Positions 16,332-25,664 of a stretch of DNA of 64,000 nucleotides are shown here, in pieces. The stretch comes from Ruminococcus sp. (lineage in GTDB: Bacteria; Bacillota; Clostridia; Oscillospirales; Ruminococcaceae), in the NCBI GenBank assembly GCA_021205185.1, contig JAJPYB010000007.1, positions 177,606 to 241,605 on the forward strand, read 5' to 3'. Both the position numbers and the translations under genes were made by a program. The stretch's first letter is position 1. Every line of letters begins with the position of its first letter. A model generated the notes under the pieces. It was given only the letters and a program-made list of their open reading frames with translations, was not told where the DNA came from and searched no databases.

Positions 16332-16790
16332 ATGAAAAAGTGTACAGCTCACGGCGCTGCTCTTATATGGGTGGTGCTTGCTGCTAGCGTTATGGCAGTA
16401 ATTTCAGCAGGCCTTATAGCTATTTCACTTTCATATTACAACACACAAAAAGCCGATTCTATGGATATTACCCAAAGCTATTTAAACGCCAAAAGCGGAA
16501 TAGAAACGGTTTATTCCTGCATCTCTTCCGTTCCCGACGACTCTTCAACCGAACGGACGATATACGATAAGGTTGCAGATTTAAGCGTCGGCGATGAAAC
16601 TGATATTTCCTTGTCCTCAAGCGACGACGGAGAATATGTAACAGTAAACGTAAAGAGAGAAACTGAGCTTACTCTTATTTTGACTTCAACCAGCAATACC
16701 TCATCTGACGAGTGCGTTTTAATGGCGAAGGCTGAGCAGCAGCCGTTTGAAAGCACGCCGATATGGGATAGCTTAGTGTACATAGATTAG
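16332..16790 (+). CDS. PilX-like pilus accessory protein
   Basis: A 152-residue protein starting with a hydrophobic helix, AALIWVVLAASVMAVISAGLI, but lacking the consensus Gly-Phe-Thr-Leu-x-Glu cleavage site of prepilins. The region after the helix (SYLNAKSGIETVYS) matches the start of PilX-like minor components, where a Glu or Gly lies further in. The rest is beta-rich with many Ser/Thr/Asp. GAGGTGACAAT precedes the ATG. Its position before two prepilins suggests a tip or minor component, by inference. Confidence 0.6.
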   Translation: MKKCTAHGAALIWVVLAASVMAVISAGLIAISLSYYNTQKADSMDITQSYLNAKSGIETVYSCISSVPDDSSTERTIYDKVADLSVGDETDISLSSSDDGEYVTVNVKRETELTLILTSTSNTSSDECVLMAKAEQQPFESTPIWDSLVYID

Positions 16791-16803
16791 GAGGCGCTTT
16801 GAG

Positions 16804-17121
16804 TTGAGAAAAAATAAATCCGGAATGACGCTCGTTGAGGTTGTCGTTTCAATGGCAATTTTAGCGCTGACAGTAGCGATTGCCTTTTCTGCGATTTCCT
16901 TTTCCTTGAAAATTTTAGACAGGGGAGATGAAGTGTCCTCTGAATATAAAAGTGCGCTTGAAGATATGGTAACAAAGCTCGATGATACTTCTTCAAACGA
17001 CAAAAGCGTATTAGTTTCAATCGACGGCGACGAGCAGGGCAAGATAACGCTTAACAAGGTCAAAACGGACGCTGATTCAGACAGCATAATCGGAAGCTTT
17101 TATTATTACGCAATCAAGTAA
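16804..17121 (+). CDS. Type IV prepilin-like protein (minor pilin)
   Basis: A 105-residue prepilin. The type III signal is clear: a basic leader RKNKSG, then the cleavage site G|MTLVEVVVSMAILAL with Glu at +5 and a hydrophobic helix. The C-terminal part is short and acidic. The start is TTG at 16804 after TAGGAGGCGC. It needs a PilD-type peptidase, not encoded in this window. The short length suggests a minor pilin or pseudopilin rather than the main subunit. Confidence 0.82.
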   Translation: MRKNKSGMTLVEVVVSMAILALTVAIAFSAISFSLKILDRGDEVSSEYKSALEDMVTKLDDTSSNDKSVLVSIDGDEQGKITLNKVKTDADSDSIIGSFYYYAIK

Positions 17122-17157
17122 AGCGGTTGTTCTTTTTTTCAGGAGGTGAGCTGCAGC

Positions 17158-17739
17158 GTGGCACGGAATAAAAAAGGTTTTACGCTTGTTGAAGTGACCG
17201 TTGCGCTGGCAGTATTTGCAATTTTAGTAACGCTCGCTTCGGGAATTATCATTTCAGGCTCGAATATTTTTGCAAGAAATACAAACAGAGTAAGCGCAAG
17301 CGAAACTGCTGACAGCGTATATGATATTTTAAATGAAAGACTGTCCTTTGCAACAAGCATAGATTTAACCAAGGACGAGTTTTCACCGGACGGCGACGGA
17401 TATAACGAGTGCATTAAGCTAGAAAAGAAGGGCAGCTCATCATCAGGCGATGAGAGAGTTTCTATCCGTCGGGAAAACAGCTCAGACTTTGACGGCGTTT
17501 GTGAAACGGGGGACTTTGATGTTCTGCTTTCCCTTGAGGGGGTTACAAAAACCACAAACGGCAAAAACAATATGACGCTTTTAAATGTAAAAATCTCAAT
17601 ATATTCAGACGATGAGCTGATGTATACAAAGGACGCTTCAATCGAGCTTTTAAATTCTGCTTGTGAAATTACGGGAATTGATTCAACTCCTTCAAACGAA
17701 GTAAGCGACCTGTACATAAACTATAGCCTGGCACAATAA
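17158..17739 (+). CDS. Type IV prepilin-like protein
   Basis: A 193-residue prepilin with leader ARNKKG and cleavage site G|FTLVEVTVALAVFAILVTLA, Glu at +5 and a long hydrophobic helix. The globular part contains DGDGYNE, a calcium-type loop, and cysteines near 110 and 170 that could form a disulfide. I chose the GTG at 17158, because the GTG at 17146 lies inside the ribosome site AGGAGGTGAG. It is encoded just before the assembly ATPase. Confidence 0.82.
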   Translation: MARNKKGFTLVEVTVALAVFAILVTLASGIIISGSNIFARNTNRVSASETADSVYDILNERLSFATSIDLTKDEFSPDGDGYNECIKLEKKGSSSSGDERVSIRRENSSDFDGVCETGDFDVLLSLEGVTKTTNGKNNMTLLNVKISIYSDDELMYTKDASIELLNSACEITGIDSTPSNEVSDLYINYSLAQ

Positions 17740-17772
17740 ATATACTATTATATATAAGGGAAGTGAATAGCC

Positions 17773-19449
17773 TTGAAAAACGTACCTATCGGAGAGGTGC
17801 TTAAAGAATACGGATATATTACCGAGGAAAATATAAAGGAAGCTTTGGATTATCAAAAGACTGAGGCAGGAAAGGGTAAGCGTTTAGGCGACCTCTTAAA
17901 GGAGCTTGGCTTTGTTACCGAACGTCAGGTTTTAGAGGCTCTCGGCAAAAAGCTTGAAATCGAGCTTGCCGATATGGCGAACCTGAAGGTTGATACCGAC
18001 GTTACAGCGAAAATTCCAAAGCAGCTCGCTATAAAGTATAACGCTTTGGCGGCGGAAATTTCTGACGGCAGAATGACTGTCGTTATGAGCGACCCGCTTA
18101 ACTTTTACGCTCAGGAGGATTTAAAGCAAATTGCAGGAATGCCGCTTCGCATTCTGCTCGCAGAAAAAAGCGTTATAGATTCCGCTATCGAGCATAACTA
18201 CTCTGAGGTTGGCGCAAAAATCGCCGCTAAAAAGGCTAATATTTCAGCGGCTGATATTGAAATCCCAACTCTGGATACAACCGATGAGGACGACGACGTT
18301 CCTGTTATCAATCTTATTAACAGCCTGCTCGCAAGGGGATATACGACCAATGTTTCGGATATTCACATTGAACCGTTTGAGGATTATACTCAGGTCAGAA
18401 TGAGAGTTGACGGAATGATTATCGACTATGTAACGCTGTCAAAGTCGCTTCATGCATCCGTTATCGCAAGAATAAAAATCATGTCAAACCTTGACATTGC
18501 AGAAAAGCGAGTTCCGCAGGACGGAAATTTCAGAGCGGTAGTTGAAGGCTACGATATTTCAGTCAGAGTTTCAGTTATCCCAACCGTTCACGGCGAAAAG
18601 GCAGTGCTCAGGTTTTTGTCGTCAAATACAGCAATCGACAAAGCTGGCCATTTTGGAATGGAGCCTGACGCTTACAATAAAATCCTGAAAATGCTAAGCG
18701 CGCCGAACGGAATCATTTACATAACAGGTCCTACAGGCAGCGGAAAAACCACAACTCTTTATATGATACTTGAAAGTATTTCACAAGGACAGGTAAACAT
18801 TTCCACTATTGAGGACCCTGTTGAAAAGGCGCTCCCGAGAATAAATCAGATGTCGGTAAATACTGCCGCTGGACTCACCTTTGAAACGGGTTTGCGTGCG
18901 CTTTTAAGACAGGACCCTGACATTATAATGGTTGGAGAAACCCGTGACTCTGAAACGGCTTCAATTTCCGTTCGTGCGGCAATCACAGGACATTTGGTTC
19001 TGTCAACCCTTCATACAAACGACGCTATTTCTTCAATAGTAAGACTTGAGGATATGGGACTTGCGCCATACCTGGTTGCAAATTCCGTTGTCGGAATAGT
19101 AGCCCAGCGGCTTGTCAGAAAGGTATGCGAAAACTGCGCTTATACCTGCGAGCCGACAGAGGAGGAAAAGGCGATAATCGGAAACGATATTCCAAAAATC
19201 AGAAAGGGACGAGGCTGTAACCTTTGCAACAACACAGGCTACAAGGGCAGAGTTTCGATCCACGAAATGGTGCTTGTTGACAAAACGTTAAAGCGAATGA
19301 TTTCAAACGGTGCTGAAACTGAGGATATGCTTGAGTATTGCAAGAAGGAGCAGGGTATGAAAATGCTCGGAGATAGCGCTATTGACCTTGTGCGACAGGG
19401 AATCACAACCCCCGAAGAGGTTTTGAAGGTTACATATTACTCAGACTAA
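17773..19449 (+). CDS. pilB: Pilus assembly ATPase (GspE/PilB family)
   Basis: A 558-residue hexameric ATPase that powers pilus extension or pseudopilus assembly. The N-terminal domain (about 1-150, GEVLKEYGYITEENI and LGDLLKELGFV) is the GspE N-domain. The core has Walker A GPTGSGKTTT near residue 320, an Asp box TIEDPVEKAL, Walker B-like RQDPDIIMVGE and the His box HLVLSTLHTNDA. A four-cysteine zinc motif (CENC and CNLC) lies near 450-485. The start is TTG at 17773 after GGGAAGTG. The intact zinc domain argues for PilB rather than PilT. Confidence 0.95.
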   Translation: MKNVPIGEVLKEYGYITEENIKEALDYQKTEAGKGKRLGDLLKELGFVTERQVLEALGKKLEIELADMANLKVDTDVTAKIPKQLAIKYNALAAEISDGRMTVVMSDPLNFYAQEDLKQIAGMPLRILLAEKSVIDSAIEHNYSEVGAKIAAKKANISAADIEIPTLDTTDEDDDVPVINLINSLLARGYTTNVSDIHIEPFEDYTQVRMRVDGMIIDYVTLSKSLHASVIARIKIMSNLDIAEKRVPQDGNFRAVVEGYDISVRVSVIPTVHGEKAVLRFLSSNTAIDKAGHFGMEPDAYNKILKMLSAPNGIIYITGPTGSGKTTTLYMILESISQGQVNISTIEDPVEKALPRINQMSVNTAAGLTFETGLRALLRQDPDIIMVGETRDSETASISVRAAITGHLVLSTLHTNDAISSIVRLEDMGLAPYLVANSVVGIVAQRLVRKVCENCAYTCEPTEEEKAIIGNDIPKIRKGRGCNLCNNTGYKGRVSIHEMVLVDKTLKRMISNGAETEDMLEYCKKEQGMKMLGDSAIDLVRQGITTPEEVLKVTYYSD

Positions 19450-19473
19450 AGGCTAACGAAAGGTGAGAAGGTA

Positions 19474-20523
19474 ATGACTATAAACGAGCTTGTAATGCAG
19501 GCGAGAGAAAAGGGCGCAAGCGATATTCATATTTCCGCTTCAATTCCCACTACCTGGAGAATTAACGGAACTCTTTACGACTGCGGCTATACAATTTCAA
19601 GCAAAAGCGCTAAGGAAATGATTTTATCCCTTTTAAACGATGAGCAATTGGCAATGCTTCAGGACGGAAACGACCTCGATTTTGCGTTTGAAACGCCTGA
19701 TTTTTGCAGGCAGAGAGTAAACGTCTTTCGCTTCAAGGGTAAGCTTGCGGCTACTATCAGACTTTTAAACGATAAAATTCCAACCTTAAGTGAGCTTAAC
19801 CTGCCTGACGTTTTGCAAAAGCTTGCAGACGAGCCGAGAGGGTTAATACTTGTTACCGGCCCTACAGGAAGCGGAAAATCAACCACCCTAGCGGCTATGA
19901 TTGACCACATAAATCACACAAGAGCGGAGCATATTTTAACGATTGAGGATCCGATCGAGTACGTTTATACGCTTGACAAGGCGACAATCCACCAGCGTGA
20001 GGTGGGAAGCGACGTCAAAAGCTTTGCCGGCGCTTTACGTTCGGCGCTTCGTGAGGACCCCGACATAATCTTAGTAGGCGAAATGCGTGACTACGAAACT
20101 ATTTCAGCAGCAGTTACCGCCGCAGAAACAGGACACTTGGTATTGAGTACGCTTCATACTATCGGCGCCGCTCAGACGATTGACAGAATTATCGACTCCT
20201 GTCCGCCTGAAAAGCAAAATCAGATCAGAACCCAGCTTTCAAGCGTTGTAAAGGGTGTTATAACCCAGTCGCTGATTCCTACGCTAAACGGCAAGGAACG
20301 AGTTGCGGCAACAGAAATTCTGATCGGAACCGACGCTGCCTGCAACCTCATCCGGGAAAATAAATGCCACCAGCTTCAAACTGTAATGCAGTCCGGCGCA
20401 GGACTAGGAATGCACACGTTAAACTCCGACCTGTCACGCTTGGTTGCAAGCGGCGTAATTTCAAAGCAAAACGCCCTTGCCGTTTCACCCGACAAGAGCG
20501 ATTTAATGGAGTATTTAGGGTGA
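19474..20523 (+). CDS. pilT: Pilus retraction ATPase
   Basis: A 349-residue PilT family ATPase that depolymerises the pilus. It has GASDIHIS at the N-terminus, Walker A TGPTGSGKST near 130, the Asp box TIEDPIEYVY, Walker B DPDIILVGEMRD, the His box GHLVLSTLHT and a C-terminal NLIRENKCHQL segment related to the PilT retraction motif. The zinc motif of PilB is absent, as expected. A retraction ATPase suggests a dynamic type IV pilus with twitching or DNA uptake rather than a plain secretion pseudopilus. The operon terminates 22 bp later. Confidence 0.94.
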   Translation: MTINELVMQAREKGASDIHISASIPTTWRINGTLYDCGYTISSKSAKEMILSLLNDEQLAMLQDGNDLDFAFETPDFCRQRVNVFRFKGKLAATIRLLNDKIPTLSELNLPDVLQKLADEPRGLILVTGPTGSGKSTTLAAMIDHINHTRAEHILTIEDPIEYVYTLDKATIHQREVGSDVKSFAGALRSALREDPDIILVGEMRDYETISAAVTAAETGHLVLSTLHTIGAAQTIDRIIDSCPPEKQNQIRTQLSSVVKGVITQSLIPTLNGKERVAATEILIGTDAACNLIRENKCHQLQTVMQSGAGLGMHTLNSDLSRLVASGVISKQNALAVSPDKSDLMEYLG

Positions 20524-20544
20524 TGGGAGAGTAACCGCTAATTC

Positions 20545-20572
20545 AGAGCAAGCCCAAGCTTGCTCTTTTTTT
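20545..20572 (+). terminator. Terminator of the pilus operon
   Basis: AGAGCAAGC/GCTTGCTCT stem with a four-base loop and seven T residues. Confidence 0.9.
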
Positions 20573-20592
20573 ATGACGCCCTCACTTCAATA

Positions 20593-20620
20593 TTGACATT
20601 TCCCCAGGATATGCTATAAT
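20593..20620 (+). promoter_or_regulatory. Promoter of the MFS-tcdA pair
   Basis: TTGACA (20593-20598) and TATAAT (20615-20620) with a 16-bp spacer. Confidence 0.8.
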
Positions 20621-20654
20621 TTTCAAAGACTAAAAATACAGGAGAGAACATCAT

Positions 20655-21830
20655 ATGACATTAACCTATAAACACACCAAATACGCATCATATATAGGCT
20701 ACATAACGCAAGCTATCGTAAATAATCTTTCGCCGCTTTTGTTTGTTTCCTTTCAACGGGAATTTTCGCTGACTCTCGATAAAATAAGTCTGCTGATAAC
20801 GGTGAATTTTGCCGTTCAGATAATAACGGATATAATCGCCGCAAGGCTGATTGACAGGATAGGGTATAGAGCCTCCTGCGTCGGAGCGCATATTTTTGCG
20901 GTCTTAGGACTTGTAGGATACTCTTTCCTGCCGTTTGTAATTTCTCCGTTTGTGGGACTTGCCGCTTCATCGGTGCTGTGCGCTGTTGGCGGGGGCTTGA
21001 CAGAGGTTGTGATTTCGCCTGTTGTTGAAGCCTTGCCGGGCGATCAAAAGGAAAGCGCAATGAGTATGCTCCACTCGTTTTACTGCTGGGGTCAGGTTTT
21101 GGTTGTGCTTGTTTCAACCGCATATTTTAACATAGTAGGAATAGGAAGCTGGCGGTTTTTGCCGCTGATATGGGCGCTGATTCCGTTTTTCAATATTTTC
21201 TTCTTCTCAAAAGTTCCAATAAGAGAGCTTTGCGAGGACGCCGAACCGATACCGATAAGAAAGCTCTTTTGCATAAAGGCGTTTTTGCTGTTTTTGGTGC
21301 TGATGATTTGCGCTGGAGCAAGCGAGCTTGCTATGAGCCAATGGGCGTCGCTTTTTGCCGAAGAGGGACTGGGCGTTAATAAAACGCTCGGCGATTTAAT
21401 GGGCCCATGTGCGTTTGCGTTTTTAATGGGTCTGTCAAGGCTTTTCTTTGGGACTTTCGGCTCAAGAATCAACCTGAAGCGTTTTATTCTCGCAAGCGGA
21501 GTTCTGTGTGTAATAAGCTATCTGACTGCAGTTTTTGCGCCAATCCCGATTATAAGCCTTATCGGCTGTGCCGTTTGCGGACTGTCTGTTGGAATAATGT
21601 GGCCGGGAATCTATAGCTTAGCAGCTCAGCGTTACCCTGAAGGTTCTACTGCAATGTTTGCCGTTTTAGCTCTTGCAGGCGATATAGGCTGCCTTTCCGG
21701 CCCGACGCTTGCAGGCTTTGTAGCCGATTCTCAGGGAAGCATAAAGACAGGACTGCTTGCGGCAATTATTTTCCCTGTAGTTTTGGTTGTTGGAATTTTA
21801 TTTTTAAAGGTAAAAAAGAGAGGTAACTGA
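20655..21830 (+). CDS. Major facilitator superfamily transporter
   Basis: A 391-residue membrane transporter with about twelve hydrophobic helices. The MFS signature loop between helices 2 and 3 is visible as ARLIDRIGYR near residue 65, and the second half has a related SRLFFGTFGSR. A basic KVKKRGN tail ends the protein. The substrate is not evident; a sugar/fucose-permease-like or drug-exporter-like role is possible. CAGGAGAGAAC precedes the ATG. Its stop overlaps the start of tcdA by one base (TGATG), so the two genes are translationally coupled although their functions look unrelated. Confidence 0.88.
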   Translation: MTLTYKHTKYASYIGYITQAIVNNLSPLLFVSFQREFSLTLDKISLLITVNFAVQIITDIIAARLIDRIGYRASCVGAHIFAVLGLVGYSFLPFVISPFVGLAASSVLCAVGGGLTEVVISPVVEALPGDQKESAMSMLHSFYCWGQVLVVLVSTAYFNIVGIGSWRFLPLIWALIPFFNIFFFSKVPIRELCEDAEPIPIRKLFCIKAFLLFLVLMICAGASELAMSQWASLFAEEGLGVNKTLGDLMGPCAFAFLMGLSRLFFGTFGSRINLKRFILASGVLCVISYLTAVFAPIPIISLIGCAVCGLSVGIMWPGIYSLAAQRYPEGSTAMFAVLALAGDIGCLSGPTLAGFVADSQGSIKTGLLAAIIFPVVLVVGILFLKVKKRGN

Positions 21831-22537
21831 TGATTGAGGAGTTTTCACGAACGCAGCTTCTTTTAGGCGATGTCGCTCTAAGCCGCCTTGCAAGCTCTCA
21901 CGTTGCGGTTTTTGGAATCGGCGGAGTTGGCAGCTATACAGCTGAAGCGCTTGCGCGAAGCGGAATCGGTAAGCTTGATATAATCGACAACGACCGTGTT
22001 TCAAAAAGCAACATCAACCGACAGCTTTATGCCTTGCACAGCACGATCGGCGAGTACAAGGTAGACGTTGCAAAAAGGCGTATTCAGGATATAAATCCGA
22101 ACGCAGAAGTAAACGCTTTCAAGACCTTCTTTTCTCCCGAAACGGCAGCAGGCTTTGATTTTACAAAGTACGATTATATAGTAGACGCAGTCGATACCGT
22201 TACTGCAAAAATCGAGCTTGTAATGGCGGCTGACAAAGCGGGCGTTCCGATAATAAGCTCTATGGGTGCTGGAAACAAGCTCGACCCGACTGCGTTTGAG
22301 GTTGCAGATATTTACAAAACCTCCGTTTGCCCGCTTGCAAGGGTAATGAGATACGAGCTAAAGCGCAGAGACATAAAAAAGCTCAAGGTGGTTTATTCAA
22401 AGGAGCCCCCTATAAAGCGTTTTGAGGAGGACGAATCTAAACGTGTTCCTGCAAGCGTTGCGTTTGTGCCGTCCGTTGCAGGACTTATCATTGCAGGAGA
22501 AGTTATTAAAGAGCTGGCAAGCAGCGACAAGCAATAG
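21830..22537 (+). CDS. tcdA: tRNA threonylcarbamoyladenosine dehydratase
   Basis: A 235-residue E1-like (ThiF/MoeB superfamily) enzyme that uses ATP to cyclise t6A37 in tRNA to ct6A. The nucleotide site is GIGGVGSYTAEALARSG near residue 30, followed by DIIDNDRVSKSNINRQL. VDAVDTVTAKIELV carries the conserved Asp, and the PLARVMRYELKRR segment is characteristic of the TcdA/YgdL subfamily. It is coupled to the MFS gene and followed by a terminator. Confidence 0.92.
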   Translation: MIEEFSRTQLLLGDVALSRLASSHVAVFGIGGVGSYTAEALARSGIGKLDIIDNDRVSKSNINRQLYALHSTIGEYKVDVAKRRIQDINPNAEVNAFKTFFSPETAAGFDFTKYDYIVDAVDTVTAKIELVMAADKAGVPIISSMGAGNKLDPTAFEVADIYKTSVCPLARVMRYELKRRDIKKLKVVYSKEPPIKRFEEDESKRVPASVAFVPSVAGLIIAGEVIKELASSDKQ

Positions 22538-22552
22538 AATATTTGAGAATAC

Positions 22553-22585
22553 AAAAATATCCCCACGCAAGTGAGGATATTTTTT
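22553..22585 (+). terminator. Terminator after tcdA
   Basis: AAAATATCC.CAC pairs with GTG.GGATATTTT, ending in a T run. Confidence 0.8.
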
Positions 22586-22620
22586 GTGAGTCTATTTCAG
22601 GGATGGAAAACTCATAAGAA

Positions 22621-23808
22621 TTAAAGAGGTAAATCTCTCTTCTTGAAGCGAACAGCTCCGACTGCGTAGCAAACTATTGCAACGCCTACCAGTATCAGAA
22701 GCTTCCATACAAACGCATAGTCAACTGAGCTTGAGCCGACAGTTGAAAGCGAGTCGATGTCGTAAAGACCTACTAAAGTCAGCCTGTTAAAGTATCCGAG
22801 CTCCTTTACTCCCATTCCCATATCGACCATCATATCCGAACCGAACATACCAAGCAAGGAAGCCAGGAAAAACCAAACTGAAAGTCCTCCGCCGAACGCC
22901 ATAGAGCTTCTGCTGCGGTTGAATATACAGCTGCCCATATAGCAAATAGCCGAAACAGCTTCGGAAAGGATATACATTCCGGCAAATAAAGCAATGGTTG
23001 AAGCAACATCTACCTCGCCAAAGAACGCCTGAGTTGAAATGAGCCTTGAAATACAAACCAGCAGGATTATTATAAACGGCACAAAAATCATAAACAGCAT
23101 TTGCGTTTTAGCAACGGCTGAACGCTTTGTTGGAGTTGATAAAACATATGCCATAGAGCCTTTGTCAACCTGATCTACAACAAGAGAATTTGCTAAAAAG
23201 ACGATAAGCAAGAACATCGGAAGCAGACCTGCTACAGTATAACACATTTGATTTATCATAACTGTAGGGTCCATAGACATCATTGTGTCAATCATTTTGG
23301 AGTCTATTCCCATACTTTCAAACATAACGTCCATTAAGCCTTGTATGGTAAGGTCGTCTCCAGTGAAATAGCCTTCGCTTTGAAGTAAAACATAGTTGTA
23401 TTCAAATTCCTGCACATAAGTGTCTATCGAAACGCTACCCTTGGAAAGCCCGTCAATTGACGCTTGAAATCCGTCTACCGAAAGGGATAAATCTCCTTCG
23501 GCGTTCAGCATTGTAAACGCTGTTTCGTAAGCTGTTTTGTCCTGAGCTTCTACAAAATCCGAATAGGACAGCTCTGCGCCGCTTAATTCGTCGTACTGCG
23601 CCATTGCGCCGAGATAGGTGTAAAACTCCGTTTGATATTCGGTCAAGTCCTCGCTGGATGTGCCGCCTCCCATTATGCTCATAGCGTAGTTCATAACCGT
23701 ACTCATTAAAAGCATTATCAGCGTAATTGCTACAATAAGCACAATATTCGATCTGATATTTTGCTTCATCAGCGGCCCTGAAAAATGCTTAGTTACCTTT
23801 GTTTCCAT
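22621..23808 (-). CDS. ABC-2 type transporter permease
   Basis: A 395-residue membrane protein with one N-terminal helix, a long extracytoplasmic region (about 45-190) and a cluster of about five helices toward the C-terminus, the ABC-2 exporter permease layout. DQVDKGSMAYVLSTPTKRSAV is the conserved loop preceding the second helix in this family. It partners with the two ATPase genes immediately upstream. The export substrate is unknown; lantibiotic or drug export is typical for this family. The start follows a ribosome site inside the end of the preceding gene. Confidence 0.88.
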   Translation of the reverse strand: METKVTKHFSGPLMKQNIRSNIVLIVAITLIMLLMSTVMNYAMSIMGGGTSSEDLTEYQTEFYTYLGAMAQYDELSGAELSYSDFVEAQDKTAYETAFTMLNAEGDLSLSVDGFQASIDGLSKGSVSIDTYVQEFEYNYVLLQSEGYFTGDDLTIQGLMDVMFESMGIDSKMIDTMMSMDPTVMINQMCYTVAGLLPMFLLIVFLANSLVVDQVDKGSMAYVLSTPTKRSAVAKTQMLFMIFVPFIIILLVCISRLISTQAFFGEVDVASTIALFAGMYILSEAVSAICYMGSCIFNRSRSSMAFGGGLSVWFFLASLLGMFGSDMMVDMGMGVKELGYFNRLTLVGLYDIDSLSTVGSSSVDYAFVWKLLILVGVAIVCYAVGAVRFKKRDLPL

Positions 23809-23810
23809 TT

Positions 23811-24707
23811 CTATTTAGCTCCTTTCTCATACATCTTTATAAAATAATCCTCTAGCGTGATTTTGTTTTCGTGAAGCGAGCAAATTGAGTAGCCTTTTAA
23901 AATTGCAAAGAACTCATTTATATCGGTTTTCGGGAACACAACCCTGCAGGTGTCCTTTTCAAGCGTCGGTGAAAGCTGTGTGTGACTTGCAAATTTAGCC
24001 GCTTCATCGCTGCTATTAAAGGTGATAGTGTAGTCTTTAGTTTTGCTATGACGAAGGTCATAAAGATTTGCTACATCTACAATTTTACCGTCCTTAATCA
24101 TTGCAACTCTGTCGCACACCTCTTCAATTTCCTCGAAAATGTGGCTTGACATAAATACGGTGTGTCCCTTTGCTTTTTCTTCACGAATCAGATCGAGGAA
24201 CGAATCACGCATCAGTGGGTCAAGACCGGTAGTAGGCTCGTCAAGCACCAATATATCCTTTTCACCCATAAGAGCTGCAACAATAGCAGTTTTCTGCTTC
24301 ATACCCTTGCTCATTCGCTTCAGATTAGCTGTCGGGTCAAGCTGCAGCATCTCAATGATGTGATTCATATAAGTGTAATCCGTAACTCCAAGATATTCAG
24401 CCTGTGACTTTAAAAAAGCTGTTCCTGTCGGCAAAGAAGGAAAAGCAATCTCGCCCGGAATGTAGCTTACATCCTTCATAATCTCAGGCGCTTTTTTCCA
24501 GGAATCTAAGCCGAGTATACTTGAGCTTCCGCCGTCAGGCTTAATAAATCCCATCATACTGCGAATTGTAGTAGTCTTTCCTGAACCGTTAGTACCGACG
24601 TAGCCGAAAACCTCGCCCTTTTTAATTTCAAGATTTATGTCGAAAATTCCACGTCCGTAGCCATAGTCCTTTGTAAGACCTTCAGTTTTAATAATAGTAT
24701 CGCTCAT
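23811..24707 (-). CDS. ABC transporter ATP-binding protein
   Basis: A 298-residue ATPase with Walker A GTNGSGKTTT near residue 41, signature MSKGMKQKTA near 136, Walker B ILVLDEPTTGLDP near 160 and the switch His in SSHIFEE. An accessory C-terminal region (about 215-298) is typical of ABC-2 exporters. It overlaps the start of the preceding ATPase gene by four bases and ends two bases before the permease start, so the three genes form one operon. The two ATPases are paralogues and could work as a heterodimer. Confidence 0.93.
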   Translation of the reverse strand: MSDTIIKTEGLTKDYGYGRGIFDINLEIKKGEVFGYVGTNGSGKTTTIRSMMGFIKPDGGSSSILGLDSWKKAPEIMKDVSYIPGEIAFPSLPTGTAFLKSQAEYLGVTDYTYMNHIIEMLQLDPTANLKRMSKGMKQKTAIVAALMGEKDILVLDEPTTGLDPLMRDSFLDLIREEKAKGHTVFMSSHIFEEIEEVCDRVAMIKDGKIVDVANLYDLRHSKTKDYTITFNSSDEAAKFASHTQLSPTLEKDTCRVVFPKTDINEFFAILKGYSICSLHENKITLEDYFIKMYEKGAK

Positions 24708-25618
24708 TGTCTAACCCCCTCGAACGTTTTATCCTCCTTGTAGAACTTCATAAAGTAGTCCTCAAGGGTAAACGGAAACTCGTGAAAGTCCTCAACGTTA
24801 AGCGTTGATATATCCGAAATTAAACTGCCTAGCTGTTCCTCTTTGATTCGTACTCTTGCTCGAAGCTTTTTATCATTAACCGAAGAAAAGCTATAGTCGA
24901 GTTTTTTGAGCCGTTCAAAGGAATCGTTATCCCGAACGGTAATCCGGTAAATTTTGTCGCTTTCCTTCTTTAGCTGATCTGCGACAAACTCTGAAACAAT
25001 TTTTCCGTCCTTGATGATTGCTATTCTGTCGCAGGTAGCGTCAACCTCGTGGAATATGTGAGAGGATAGGAAAATTGTTTTTCCTCGCTTCTTTTCCTCA
25101 AGAATATAGTCGATAAATGTTTGCTGCATTATCGGGTCAAGACCTGACGTTGGTTCATCGAGAATCAGAATGTCAGGGTCGTGCATAAACGCTGTGACGA
25201 TAGCAAGCTTTCTTTTTACGCCAAGGCTCATTCGCTTTGTATCCATATTTGGATCAAGCTCAAAGCGCTCAAGAAGCTTGTTTAAAAAGCTGTCGTCGGT
25301 CAAGTGCCGCATTTTCTTCATCATATTAAGAAACGCAGAGCCCGTAATTCCTGACGGAAGGGCAATTTCGCCGGGCAGATAGCCAACTGTGTTCTGAAGC
25401 TCGGCAGCGTGCTTCCAGCTATCCTTGCCGCAAATTGCGGTGCTTCCGCTTTGCGGCTTTGAAAAGCCCATCAAATGTCGGATGCTTGTCGTCTTTCCTG
25501 CGCCGTTAGGACCTAAAAAGCCGTAGCATTCGCCTTCGTTTACCGATATGTTAATATCGAAAACGCCTCTGCCATGACCGTAATCCTTAGTCAAATGTGA
25601 TAAATCAATAACAGACAT
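24704..25618 (-). CDS. ABC transporter ATP-binding protein
   Basis: A 304-residue ATPase, first gene of the exporter operon. It has Walker A GPNGAGKTTS, signature MSLGVKRKLAIV, Walker B ILILDEPTSGLDP and SSHIFHEVD. The start ATG at 25618 is chosen because AAAGGAA lies eight bases upstream; the ATG six bases earlier is too close to that site. Transcription starts in the region shared with the divergent TetR gene, whose palindromic operator overlaps both promoters. Repression relieved by an exported toxic compound is the likely logic. Confidence 0.93.
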   Translation of the reverse strand: MSVIDLSHLTKDYGHGRGVFDINISVNEGECYGFLGPNGAGKTTSIRHLMGFSKPQSGSTAICGKDSWKHAAELQNTVGYLPGEIALPSGITGSAFLNMMKKMRHLTDDSFLNKLLERFELDPNMDTKRMSLGVKRKLAIVTAFMHDPDILILDEPTSGLDPIMQQTFIDYILEEKKRGKTIFLSSHIFHEVDATCDRIAIIKDGKIVSEFVADQLKKESDKIYRITVRDNDSFERLKKLDYSFSSVNDKKLRARVRIKEEQLGSLISDISTLNVEDFHEFPFTLEDYFMKFYKEDKTFEGVRQ

Positions 25619-25635
25619 TTTCATTTCCTTTCTAC

Positions 25636-25664
25636 TTGAATTATACAACAAGTTGTTGTATAAT
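25636..25664. promoter_or_regulatory. Divergent promoter region with TetR-type operator
   Basis: A 23-bp palindrome, TTATACAACA-AGT-TGTTGTATAA, covers 25641-25663. It contains a -10 for each direction: TATAAT (25659-25664) for the TetR gene with TTGAAT (25636-25641) 17 bp upstream, and TATAAT on the minus strand (25640-25645) for the ABC operon. A second half-site, AGTTGTTGTATA, is at 25711-25722 next to the TetR ribosome site. Confidence 0.8.
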
